Shown here in pieces: positions 1-7,439 of a stretch of DNA of 15,674 nt. The number at the start of each line of letters is the position of its first letter. The stretch's first letter is position 1. Location of the stretch: the NCBI GenBank assembly GCA_964490005.1, contig CAZBBB010000078.1, forward strand, positions 1-15,674. The letters run 5' to 3'. Both the position numbers and the translations under genes were made by a program. A model generated the notes under the pieces. The model saw only the letters and a list, made by a program, of their open reading frames with translations. It had not been told where the DNA came from and did no database searches. This DNA comes from CAZBBB01 sp964490005 (GTDB lineage Bacteria > Planctomycetota > B15-G4).

Positions 1-2636
1 CGATGATGGAGCAGTATCTGCGCGCCAAGAAGGAGGCCGGCGACGCGCTGCTGTTCTTCCGCATGGGCGACTTCTACGAGCTGTTCGGCGAGGACGCGCG
101 CATCGCCGCCCGTGCGCTGGGCATCACGCTCACCTCGCGCGAGAAGGGCGAAGGCGCGCTGCCGATGGCGGGCGTGCCGGTCAAGGCCTTCGACGGCTAC
201 CTGCACCAGCTCATCCGCGACGGCTTCCGCGTCGCCATCTGCGAGCAGATGGAGGACCCCAGGCTCGCCAAGGGGATCGTCGACCGGCAGCTCACGCGCA
301 TCGTCACCGCCGGCACGCTCTACGAGGACGACCTGCTGCCGCGCGGCGCGAGCAACTTCCTGCTGGCGATCGCGCCCGAGGGCGAGCGCACGGGCCTGGC
401 CTGGATCGACGTCTCGACGGGCGCCTTCTCGGCCTTCGATTGCGCGAGCGAGCGCCTCGCCGACGAGGTCGCCCGGCTCGACCCGGCCGAGATCGTCGTG
501 CCCGAATCGCTGCTGCACGACGCGCAGGGCCTGCGCGCGCGGCTGGCGCGCGCCTGCCCGGCGCCGGTCGCGCGCGGCGCCGAGTGGACCTTTTTGCCGG
601 CCAACGCGCTCGAGCTGCTGCGCGAGCAGCTCGGCGTCGCGACGCTGGCCGGCTTCGGCTTTCAAGACGACCAACCCTGCCTGCGGGCCGCGGGCGCCGT
701 GCTGGCCTACGTGCGCGAGACGCAGCGCGGGGCGCTGCCGCCGACGGGCCGCCTCGCCCGCCACGACCCGACGACGCGCGCCGCGCTCGATCGCGCCACG
801 CGCTCCTGCCTCGAACTGCTGCAGACGCAGCGCGAGGGCCGGCGCGAGGGCAGCCTGCTCGCCGTGCTCGACCGCACCGGCACGGCCATGGGCGCGCGCC
901 TGCTGCGCGAGTGGATCGTCGCGCCGCTCGTCGACGTGGCCGAGATCCGCGCGCGGCAGCTCGCCGTCGCCGAGTTCGTGACGCGGCGCGAGGTGCACGG
1001 CCGCCTGACGGCGCTGCTGGCCGACATGCCCGACCTCGAGCGCATCGCGACCCGGCTGCTCGCCGGGCGCGGCAGCCCGCGCGATCTGGCCGCGCTGCGC
1101 GCGGGCCTGGCGCTCGTGCCCGAGCTGGCCGAGCTGCTGCAGAGCTGCGACAGCGCGCCGCTCGCCCGCGCCGCAGCCAGCCTGCGACCGCTGCCCGAAC
1201 TGCTCGAACTGCTGCAGCGCGGCCTGTCCGAGTCGCCGCCGCTCGCGCTCAACGAGGGCGGCCTGATCGCCCCGGGCTGGAACGCGCGCCTCGACGAGCT
1301 GCGCGCGCTGCGCGACGACGGCACCTCCGCGATCGCGCGCTTCCAGGCGGCCGAGAGCGCGCGCACCGGCATCGGCTCGCTCAAGGTCGGCTTCAACCGC
1401 GTGTTCGGCTACTACATCGAGATCAGCCACGCGCAGGGCGGCAAGGTGCCCGACGACTACACGCGCAAGCAGACCCTCGCCAACGCCGAGCGCTACATCA
1501 CGCCCGAACTCAAGGCGCTCGAGACGAGCATCCTCTCGGCCGACGAGTCGGCGCGCGCGCTCGAGGCCGAGCTGTTCGGCGAGCTGCGCGCGCGGGCGGC
1601 CGTCGACGGCGAGGCGATCCGCGGGCTGTCGCGCGAGATCGCCGGCGTCGACGTGCTCGCGGGCTTCGCCGCGCTGGCCCGCGAGCGCGGCTGGAACGCG
1701 CCGCTCGTCGACGACGGCCCGCTGCTCGAGATCGAGGGCGGCCGGCACCCGGTGCTCGAGGGCCTGCTGCCGATGGGCGCGCTCGTGCCCAACGACGCGC
1801 GGCTCGATCGCGACACGGCGCGGCTGGTGCTCGTGACCGGCCCGAACATGGCGGGCAAGTCGACCTACATCCGGCAGGTGGCGCTGCTCGCGCTGCTCGC
1901 GCAGATCGGCTCCTTCGTGCCGGCCGCGCGCGCGCGCATCGGCGTCGTCGACCGCATCTTCACGCGCGTCGGCAGCGCCGACGACCTCGCCGCCGGCGCC
2001 TCGACCTTCATGGTCGAGATGACCGAGACGGCGGCGATCCTGAACAACGCGACGGCGCGCAGCCTCGTGATCCTCGACGAGGTCGGGCGCGGCACCTCGA
2101 CCTGGGACGGGCTCTCGCTGGCCTGGGCCATCAGCGAGTACCTCTACAAGGCCGTCGGGGCGCGCACGCTCTTCGCCACGCACTATCACGAGCTGGTCGA
2201 CCTGGCCGACGAGTTCCCCGCCGTGCGCAACGTGAACGTGGCGGTGCAGGAGCAGGGCGAGCAGGTCGTGTTCCTGCACCGCATCGTGCCGGGCGGGACC
2301 GACCGCAGCTACGGCCTGCACGTCGCGCGGCTCGCGGGCGTCCCGCAGCCCGTGATCGAGCGCGCGCGGCGCATCCTCGCCGATCTCGAAACGCGCTCGC
2401 CCGATCTGCGCCCGGCCGCCGACGAGGCGCCCGCCGGCGCCGCCGCCCCCGAGCCCGTGCAGGAGGCGCTCTTCCCGCGCGCCGGCGCCGCCGTGCTCGA
2501 CGAGATCGCGGCCCTCGACCCCGACCTCATCGCGCCGCTCGACGCGCTGCTGCTGCTCAAGCAGTTCAAGGAGCGGCTGGGCCCCGAGCGCGAGGACGCT
2601 CCGCACGACCCGATCAGAGATCGCCGGGGGGAGTGA
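1..2636 (+). CDS. mutS: DNA mismatch repair protein MutS (5'-partial)
   Basis: MutS recognises base mispairs and small loops in DNA and starts methyl-independent or MutL-coupled repair; it acts as a cytosolic dimer on DNA. The visible protein has 877 residues. It opens with MMEQYLRAK and then RMGDFYELF, which holds the mismatch-reading Phe-x-Glu motif (F24, E26). Walker A GPNMAGKST is at about residues 613-621, and Walker B with signature LVILDEVGRGTSTWDG at about 688-703, followed by ATHYHEL. A Pro/Ala-rich linker leads to the C-terminal segment DALLLLKQFKERL. In known MutS proteins the MM pair is preceded by about a dozen residues ending in Thr-Pro; the two bases before the first ATG (cg) fit a CCG proline codon. 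The true start is therefore probably upstream of the window. Family length is about 850-900, so little is missing. The 3' end overlaps the convergent gene on the other strand by 23 nt. Confidence 0.97.
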   Translation, partial: MMEQYLRAKKEAGDALLFFRMGDFYELFGEDARIAARALGITLTSREKGEGALPMAGVPVKAFDGYLHQLIRDGFRVAICEQMEDPRLAKGIVDRQLTRIVTAGTLYEDDLLPRGASNFLLAIAPEGERTGLAWIDVSTGAFSAFDCASERLADEVARLDPAEIVVPESLLHDAQGLRARLARACPAPVARGAEWTFLPANALELLREQLGVATLAGFGFQDDQPCLRAAGAVLAYVRETQRGALPPTGRLARHDPTTRAALDRATRSCLELLQTQREGRREGSLLAVLDRTGTAMGARLLREWIVAPLVDVAEIRARQLAVAEFVTRREVHGRLTALLADMPDLERIATRLLAGRGSPRDLAALRAGLALVPELAELLQSCDSAPLARAAASLRPLPELLELLQRGLSESPPLALNEGGLIAPGWNARLDELRALRDDGTSAIARFQAAESARTGIGSLKVGFNRVFGYYIEISHAQGGKVPDDYTRKQTLANAERYITPELKALETSILSADESARALEAELFGELRARAAVDGEAIRGLSREIAGVDVLAGFAALARERGWNAPLVDDGPLLEIEGGRHPVLEGLLPMGALVPNDARLDRDTARLVLVTGPNMAGKSTYIRQVALLALLAQIGSFVPAARARIGVVDRIFTRVGSADDLAAGASTFMVEMTETAAILNNATARSLVILDEVGRGTSTWDGLSLAWAISEYLYKAVGARTLFATHYHELVDLADEFPAVRNVNVAVQEQGEQVVFLHRIVPGGTDRSYGLHVARLAGVPQPVIERARRILADLETRSPDLRPAADEAPAGAAAPEPVQEALFPRAGAAVLDEIAALDPDLIAPLDALLLLKQFKERLGPEREDAPHDPIRDRRGE

Positions 2637-4176
2637 CCTGCCAATCCCAGCCGACGGCTCCCGTGCGATCGGCGACCGACGCCTCCAGTTCCCACTTCGC
2701 GTCCGTGGGCAGCGGCAAGGCTCCGAACAGGGCCGTCGCCTCCGTCAGGTCGGGTGAGACATCCACGAAGGTCAGGAAGGGCAGCAGGAAGTTCCAGACC
2801 TCGCCGTACGGACCGAGCTTGACGGACAGCGTCGCGAGGTCGAGGCCGCCGGCCGCGTCGAGCAGCCCGTCGGGATCGGCGAACGTGAGGATGAGCGCGT
2901 TGTTCGAGGGCGCGAATCTCACGTAGACCTTCGGGCCCGAGGGCCGGCTCGCGGGGTCGAAGGGGCTGCTGCCGACAGCCGTCTCCACGCCGTTGGCGAA
3001 GCCGTCGCCGTCATTGTCGCCGTAGCGGTCATTCACGTTGGCGAAGATGAAGCCCGTCGGGTCGCCCACCGGCAGCATGTTGCTCGTGAACGCGGGCGTC
3101 AGCGGCACGGAGGACTTCACGCCGGTGACGAGATGGACCCGCTCGAGCCGCTCGACCCCGAGGGGGTGGAAAATGGAGGTCACCACCGCGAAGGCCTCTT
3201 CGCCCGTCGGCCCGAGCGCCAAGCCGCGGATGTACCCGCCGAACTGGAACTCCGCGTCGAGCGCCCCGCCGCCCCCCGGCAAGTAACGGCGCAGAGTGTC
3301 GCCGAAGGTCGGCGGCTGAACGGCCGTGTTGTAGTCGCCGCGGATGAGCACGCGCCCGAGGCCGTCCACGCGCAGGTCGGCCGGATTGGCGCCCCCGCCG
3401 CCCGCACCGGGAATCTCGAAGCTGTTCAGCACGCCGCGGCCATCGACCTGGACGAGCGTCCAGTACACGCTGGCCGGCCCGGCGTGCATCGCCCACAGCG
3501 TGCCGTCAGGAGCGGCTGCGAGCTGCGCCAGCAGCTCGTCCCCTGACGAGGCACCGAACCATGGAAGCTGCTGCGTCTGGACGACATGGCCGTCATCGGG
3601 ATCGATGCGCACGATGAGCGCTTTCCACCATTGGCCGCCGAGGGGCGAGACCCCGCCGATCCAGATCTCGCCTGGGGGCGTGATCGCCAAGTGACCCGGG
3701 TAGAACGCGCCCGAGTACTGGAGCGGTCCTTCACCGTTGACCCACGCGATCGCCCCCTGCGCGTCGACGCAGTACGCGGGACCGATGCCCGACAGGGGAA
3801 TCCGCGTCAGCACGTATTTGCGTCCGTCGGCGGACGGCTCGATGTTGATCGGGTTGTGACTCAAGCTCACGAGCGGCTGCTGGACGCCCGAGCTGTCGAT
3901 CGGCAGCAGGTGCTTGTTCGAGCCAAGCGGCGTGTAGACGGCCCAAGCCAGACCAGTCGCGTCGCGGGAAATGTCGCTCGCCTTGCCGAGCGAATCCACG
4001 GGACTTGGCTTGGTGAATCCGAGCAGGCTCAGCTTTCGGCTGAAACGCAGGACGCCTCCGCCGACCCCCGCCTTCTGGCCATAGATGAAGACCTGCTCGG
4101 CGATCTGTGCCGAGGCGGGCGACTGCGACATAAGGAGCACCAGCAACGTGACCGACACCACGGAGCGCGCGTTCAT
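2614..4176 (-). CDS. Secreted beta-propeller-like protein with Ca-binding DxDxDG loop
   Basis: A predicted exported protein of 520 residues with no function I can name. The chosen ATG gives a clean signal peptide, with a hydrophobic core SVVSVTLLVLLMS and likely cleavage after ASA (residue 23). An in-frame ATG 30 nt upstream would only lengthen the n-region. Residues 25 to about 375 hold repeated short strand patterns with DPDDG, APDGTLWAM, VDGLGRVLI and GPTGEEAF turns, as in Vgb/NHL/SMP-30-like propellers. Around residues 387-398 is DNDGDGFANGVE, a thrombospondin-3/dockerin-like calcium loop. The last 100 residues look like a beta-sandwich. The ATG overlaps the stop of the upstream small ORF as ATGA, so translation is probably coupled to it. 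The stop lies inside the end of mutS on the opposite strand. Export and gene reality are well supported; the fold is inferred from sequence rhythm only. Confidence 0.85.
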   Translation of the reverse strand: MNARSVVSVTLLVLLMSQSPASAQIAEQVFIYGQKAGVGGGVLRFSRKLSLLGFTKPSPVDSLGKASDISRDATGLAWAVYTPLGSNKHLLPIDSSGVQQPLVSLSHNPINIEPSADGRKYVLTRIPLSGIGPAYCVDAQGAIAWVNGEGPLQYSGAFYPGHLAITPPGEIWIGGVSPLGGQWWKALIVRIDPDDGHVVQTQQLPWFGASSGDELLAQLAAAPDGTLWAMHAGPASVYWTLVQVDGRGVLNSFEIPGAGGGGANPADLRVDGLGRVLIRGDYNTAVQPPTFGDTLRRYLPGGGGALDAEFQFGGYIRGLALGPTGEEAFAVVTSIFHPLGVERLERVHLVTGVKSSVPLTPAFTSNMLPVGDPTGFIFANVNDRYGDNDGDGFANGVETAVGSSPFDPASRPSGPKVYVRFAPSNNALILTFADPDGLLDAAGGLDLATLSVKLGPYGEVWNFLLPFLTFVDVSPDLTEATALFGALPLPTDAKWELEASVADRTGAVGWDWQVTPPGDL

Positions 4177-4454
4177 GGCTCGGGGTTCTCGACCACGAAG
4201 GCCCACGCCCTGCCGGCCTCGTCCTGGACTACGAATTGCTCGTCACGAACGTCGGCCTGCCGCGCCGTCACGACGAACTGCTGCCCCGGATGGTTCAGCG
4301 GGTCGCCCACGCCCTTCGCGAGCCCGCCCTCAGCGAGACACGCCACGACCGAGGCGATCACCGAGGGGAGTTCCACCCGCGAAATGAGCCTGCATCCGCA
4401 TGTCGTGACTCCCTCGGGATGTCGACGCGGCCGCCTGCTCAGCGGGCGCGGCAT
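4173..4454 (-). CDS. Small hypothetical protein coupled to the secreted propeller-like gene
   Basis: An open frame of up to 93 residues that I do not recognise. Its stop codon overlaps the ATG of the next gene as ATGA, and it starts 27 nt after the DUF2238 stop, so it fits into the operon. The C-terminal two thirds looks protein-like, alternating beta patterns with charged turns (GQQFVVTARQADVRDEQFVV, then AGRAWAFVVENPEP). The first 25 residues are Arg/Pro-rich and could be non-coding. A GTG at 4374-4376 would give a 67-residue protein starting MELPSVIASVV. Neither start has a convincing Shine-Dalgarno sequence; a GGGG lies about 10 nt before the ATG. There is no signal peptide. It could be a small cytoplasmic protein or a leader that mainly sets translation of the next gene. 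Existence of a translated frame is likely; the start is uncertain. Confidence 0.55.
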   Translation of the reverse strand: MPRPLSRRPRRHPEGVTTCGCRLISRVELPSVIASVVACLAEGGLAKGVGDPLNHPGQQFVVTARQADVRDEQFVVQDEAGRAWAFVVENPEP

Positions 4455-4481
4455 CCAGTGTCGACCCCGCTCTGGATTCCG

Positions 4482-5135
4482 TCAACGCCCCCCCGAGCGG
4501 CGGTCGCCCCCGCCCGCCCCCAGCCGCTGGAGCTGGCGGTCGTGGCGGCGGGAGAAGGCGAGTTGCACGAGCAGCGCGCCGGCGAGGGCCAGGGCCATGT
4601 CCCACTGGGCGTCCCAGACGTCGCCCTGGCTGCCGAGGAACGCGGCGCCGGCCTGCGGGTCGGCGATGAGCGCGGTCCACCACTCGAGCAGTTCGTAGCT
4701 CGCGCTGATCGCGAGCGCGATCGAAGCGCAGATCCAGAACAGCGCCTTGCCCCGCACGAGGCCCGTGTGGCGCAGCAGCAGTTCGCGCGCGAGCAGCGCC
4801 GGGATCACGCCCTGCAGGAAGTGCCCGAGGCGGTCGTAGTGATTGCGCGAGAGATCGAACGCCTCGCGCGCCCACTCGCCGAGCGGCACGTGCGCGTAGG
4901 TGTAGTGCCCGCCGAGGCACAGCACGAGCGCGAAGAGCGTCGCGAGCCGCACGGCGAGGGCCGTCCAGGGATGCGTGCGCCAGCGCCACGCGAAGGCGCC
5001 GAAACCCAGCGGCACGGGCAGCGTCTCGAGCAGCCACACGACGCGGTCGAAGGGCGCGAGGCCCGAGGCGAGGAAGGCCGCCGCGACGATCCCGAACTCG
5101 AGCTTCGGGAAGGGCTGCGGCGCGGCGCGGTTCAT
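4482..5135 (-). CDS. DUF2238 / YjdF-type integral membrane protein
   Basis: A 217-residue inner-membrane protein of the DUF2238 (YjdF-like) family, whose biochemical role is not known. About six hydrophobic segments are visible: FGIVAAAFLASGLAPF, VWLLETLPVPLGFGAFAW, LATLFALVLCLGGHYTYA, LQGVIPALLARELLL, ICASIALAISASYELLEWW and WDMALALAGALLVQLAF. Family-typical conserved blocks are HYDRLGHFLQGVIPALLARE, SASYELLEWW, and GSQGDVWDAQWDMALA with its acidic cluster. The ATG overlaps the stop of the upstream rRNA methyltransferase gene as ATGA, and GAGG lies 4 nt before it. The large open frame continues upstream in phase under the methyltransferase gene, but that part is a compositional shadow, which is why this start was chosen. 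The length fits the family, which is about 200-220 residues. Confidence 0.88.
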   Translation of the reverse strand: MNRAAPQPFPKLEFGIVAAAFLASGLAPFDRVVWLLETLPVPLGFGAFAWRWRTHPWTALAVRLATLFALVLCLGGHYTYAHVPLGEWAREAFDLSRNHYDRLGHFLQGVIPALLARELLLRHTGLVRGKALFWICASIALAISASYELLEWWTALIADPQAGAAFLGSQGDVWDAQWDMALALAGALLVQLAFSRRHDRQLQRLGAGGGDRRSGGR

Positions 5136-6307
5136 CGCGCCTCGAGCAGCACGACCTTCAGGTACGACGACTCGGGGAAGGTCAGGCGCGCCGGATGGCA
5201 GCCGGCCGCGCCGCGCCGCTCGAGCAGGCGCACGTCGCGCCCCGAGTCGGCCGCCGCCGCGCGCAGGACGTCGAGGTGCTCTTCGGCCGAGACGTGGAAG
5301 CTGCAACTGCACGTGACCAGCCGCCCGCCCGGCCTCAGCAGGCGCAGCGCGCGCAGGTTGAGGTCCTTGTAGGCGCGGCGGGCCGACTCGCGATCGGCGC
5401 GCCGCTTGGCAAGCGCCGGCGGGTCGAGCACGATGCCGTCGAAGCTCTCGCCGGCCTCGCCCAGCGCCTTGAGTTCGTGGAACACGTTGGCCTTGCGCGG
5501 CGTGATGCGCCCGGCCAGGCCGTTGAGCTGCGCGAGCTGCGTCAGCGCGTGCAGGGCCGGCTCGCTCGAGTCGAGCGCGAGGACCTCGCGACCCGCCCGC
5601 GCGAGCTGCAACGAGAAGCCGCCGTCGCAGCAGAAGGCGTCGAGGGCGCGACCCTCGGGCAGCACGCGCGCGGCCCAGGGCTGCGCCTCGCGCTGGTCGA
5701 GATACGCGCCGGTCTTCTGGCCCGTCCACGGGTCGCAGGTGCGGCGCAGGCCGCCGATCGTGAAGGAGACCTCGTGCGGCACGCGACCGGCGAGTTCGAC
5801 GATGCCCTCGGCCAGGCCCTCGGGACGCCGGAAGCCGCCGTCGTGCCGCGCGAGCACGCCGACCAGGCCGTGCGCGTCGACCAGATGGCGCGCCAGCTCG
5901 GGCGCGAGCGCGTCGGCCCAGCCGCAGCCGGCCTGCACGACGGCGATCTCGCCGTAGCGATCGACGATCAGCCCCGGCAGGCCGTCGGCCTCGGCGTGCA
6001 CCCAGCGGCAGGCGCCCTCGCCCGGCGCGAGGCGCTCGACGCGCTCGACGATGGCCGCATCGAGACGCGCGCGCCAGAAGTCGGGCGCGAGCGTCACGGC
6101 CGCGTCGTTCGAAACCACCCGCAACGCGATCTTCGAGCGCGGGTTCCAGACGGCGTGGCCGCGCGGCACGTCGACGGGCCCCTGCAGCGCGACGAGGCAG
6201 GGCGCCTCGGGGCCGCGCGCGACGAGCTGATCCTCGTAGATCCACGGATGACCGCTGCGCAGGCGCGCGACGCCCTCGCGGCTCAGGACGACGACGGGCA
6301 GGCTCAT
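5132..6307 (-). CDS. RlmI-like 23S rRNA m5C methyltransferase (PUA + SAM domain)
   Basis: A 391-residue class I SAM-dependent RNA methyltransferase of the RlmI/YccW group, which methylates cytosine C5 in 23S rRNA (position 1962 in E. coli). The N-terminal PUA domain (about 1-75) includes RLRSGHPWIYEDQL. TGQKTGAYLDQRE at 195-207 precedes SAM motif I, LDAFCCDGGFSLQLA, at 222-236. The catalytic region has DPPALAKRR at 295-303 and PGGRLVTCSCSFH at 326-338, with the Cys pair at 333 and 335. Motif I reads CCDGGF where relatives commonly have CYTGGF. E. coli RlmI has 396 residues, so the protein is full length. Its ATG overlaps the dipeptidase stop (ATGA) with GAGG 7 nt upstream. Its own stop overlaps the next ATG. 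Family assignment is firm; the exact target nucleotide is inferred from the family. Confidence 0.93.
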   Translation of the reverse strand: MSLPVVVLSREGVARLRSGHPWIYEDQLVARGPEAPCLVALQGPVDVPRGHAVWNPRSKIALRVVSNDAAVTLAPDFWRARLDAAIVERVERLAPGEGACRWVHAEADGLPGLIVDRYGEIAVVQAGCGWADALAPELARHLVDAHGLVGVLARHDGGFRRPEGLAEGIVELAGRVPHEVSFTIGGLRRTCDPWTGQKTGAYLDQREAQPWAARVLPEGRALDAFCCDGGFSLQLARAGREVLALDSSEPALHALTQLAQLNGLAGRITPRKANVFHELKALGEAGESFDGIVLDPPALAKRRADRESARRAYKDLNLRALRLLRPGGRLVTCSCSFHVSAEEHLDVLRAAAADSGRDVRLLERRGAAGCHPARLTFPESSYLKVVLLEAR

Positions 6308-7380
6308 CGGCTCGCCTCGGCCGCGCGTTCGCCGCCGGCGCCGCGCTCGTCACCGCGCGCTCCATCGCGCGCGCCATCGCGCGCCTGCGGCAGCACCTGC
6401 TCGAACACGCGCAGCAGATTGGCGCCGAGCACGCCCTCGACGACGCTCTCGGAGTGGCCGCGCCGCAGCAGGCCCTCGGTGAGGCGCGGCAGCGCGGCCA
6501 CGTCGGGCAGGTCGGTGGGCGTGCTCGCGATGCCGTCGAAGTCGCAACCCAGGCCGACGTGCCGCGGCCCGCACTGCTCCAGAAAGCGCTCGAGGTGATC
6601 GAGCACGTGATCGAGGCGCGCCTCGCCCTGCGCGACGAGGAACACGGGGAAGACGTTGAGGCAGGCGACGCCGCCGGCCGCCGCCAGCCCGCGCAACTGG
6701 CCGTCGCTCAGGTTGCGCGGGTGCTCGCGCAGCGCCAGCGCGCACGAATGGCTCGCGATCGGCGGCCGCGTCGCGATCGAGAGCACGTCGTCGAAGGTGC
6801 TCGGCGCGACATGGCTGATGTCCACGACCATGCCCAGCTCCTCCATGGCGGCGACGACCTCGCGACCGCGGGCCGTCAGGCCGCCGTGGCGCGGCGGCTC
6901 GCCGCAACCGTCGGCCCACTCGTTGCCGTTGTTCCAGGTGAGCGTCATCGTGCGCACGCCGCGACCGAAGAACTCGACCAGCACGTCGAGGTCGTTCTCG
7001 AGGGCGTGGCCGCCCTCGATGGCGAGCACGGCGGCCAGGCGCCCGGAGGCGCGCGCCCGGCCGATGTCGCCGCGCGCCGTGCACAGCGCCAGCCGCTCGG
7101 GGAAGCGCCGCAGCTGGCGGTCCATCGTGTCGAGCTGGCGCCGCACGCGCTCGGCGCTGTCGACCCCGACGTGCCGGGGGTGCACGAAGCAGGTGAAGAC
7201 CTGCGCGTCGAGGTTGCCGCCGGCGCAACGCGACAGGTCGAGGTGACGCCCCTCGGGCGCCGCGTCGAGGTCGTAGCCGCGGTCGGTCATCTCGGTCAGC
7301 GTGTCGGCGTGCGCATCGAAGACGAGCGCGCGTCGATGCAGCGCCAAGGCGGCGGGCGAGACGGTGAGGGGTGCGGGCAT
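6304..7380 (-). CDS. Membrane dipeptidase family (M19) metallopeptidase
   Basis: A 358-residue zinc dipeptidase of the M19 (renal dipeptidase) family, which hydrolyses dipeptides, often including ones with a D-residue. The expected metal ligands are visible. They are HxD in VFDAHADT (H24, D26), Glu in IEGGHALEND (E122), and the two His in VVDISH (H190) and IASHS (H211). The family block GLGCDFDGI, with D280, follows. No signal peptide is seen, so the protein is probably cytosolic, as many bacterial members are. The catalytic domain ends near residue 331. The last 27 residues are an Arg/Gly/Ala-rich tail built on a 12-bp DNA repeat and are probably disordered. The gene follows the HEAT-like gene after 59 nt and shares an ATGA overlap with the rRNA methyltransferase. 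No clear Shine-Dalgarno sequence precedes the ATG. Substrate is unknown. Confidence 0.94.
   Translation of the reverse strand: MPAPLTVSPAALALHRRALVFDAHADTLTEMTDRGYDLDAAPEGRHLDLSRCAGGNLDAQVFTCFVHPRHVGVDSAERVRRQLDTMDRQLRRFPERLALCTARGDIGRARASGRLAAVLAIEGGHALENDLDVLVEFFGRGVRTMTLTWNNGNEWADGCGEPPRHGGLTARGREVVAAMEELGMVVDISHVAPSTFDDVLSIATRPPIASHSCALALREHPRNLSDGQLRGLAAAGGVACLNVFPVFLVAQGEARLDHVLDHLERFLEQCGPRHVGLGCDFDGIASTPTDLPDVAALPRLTEGLLRRGHSESVVEGVLGANLLRVFEQVLPQARDGARDGARGDERGAGGERAAEASR
6349..6384. repeat. 12-bp tandem repeat, three imperfect copies
   Basis: Three 12-bp units share the core (c/t)cAtcGCGCGC: gtcaccgcgcgc, tccatcgcgcgc and gccatcgcgcgc. They encode the ARDGARDGARG tail of the dipeptidase on the minus strand. 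The unit is a multiple of three, so copy-number change would keep the frame. Confidence 0.6.
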
Positions 7381-7439
7381 GGCCGGCGCAGTATCGCGCC
7401 GCCGCGCCGCCCGATCACGAACCGATCAGCGCCAGCGCC

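Noticed and set aside
5136..6377. Upstream in-frame extension of the DUF2238 gene, making a 631-residue protein
   Set aside because: The extension is Arg/Ala-rich noise in another frame of the rRNA methyltransferase gene. The real start at 5135 has an ATGA overlap and a GAGG site, and gives a family-length protein.
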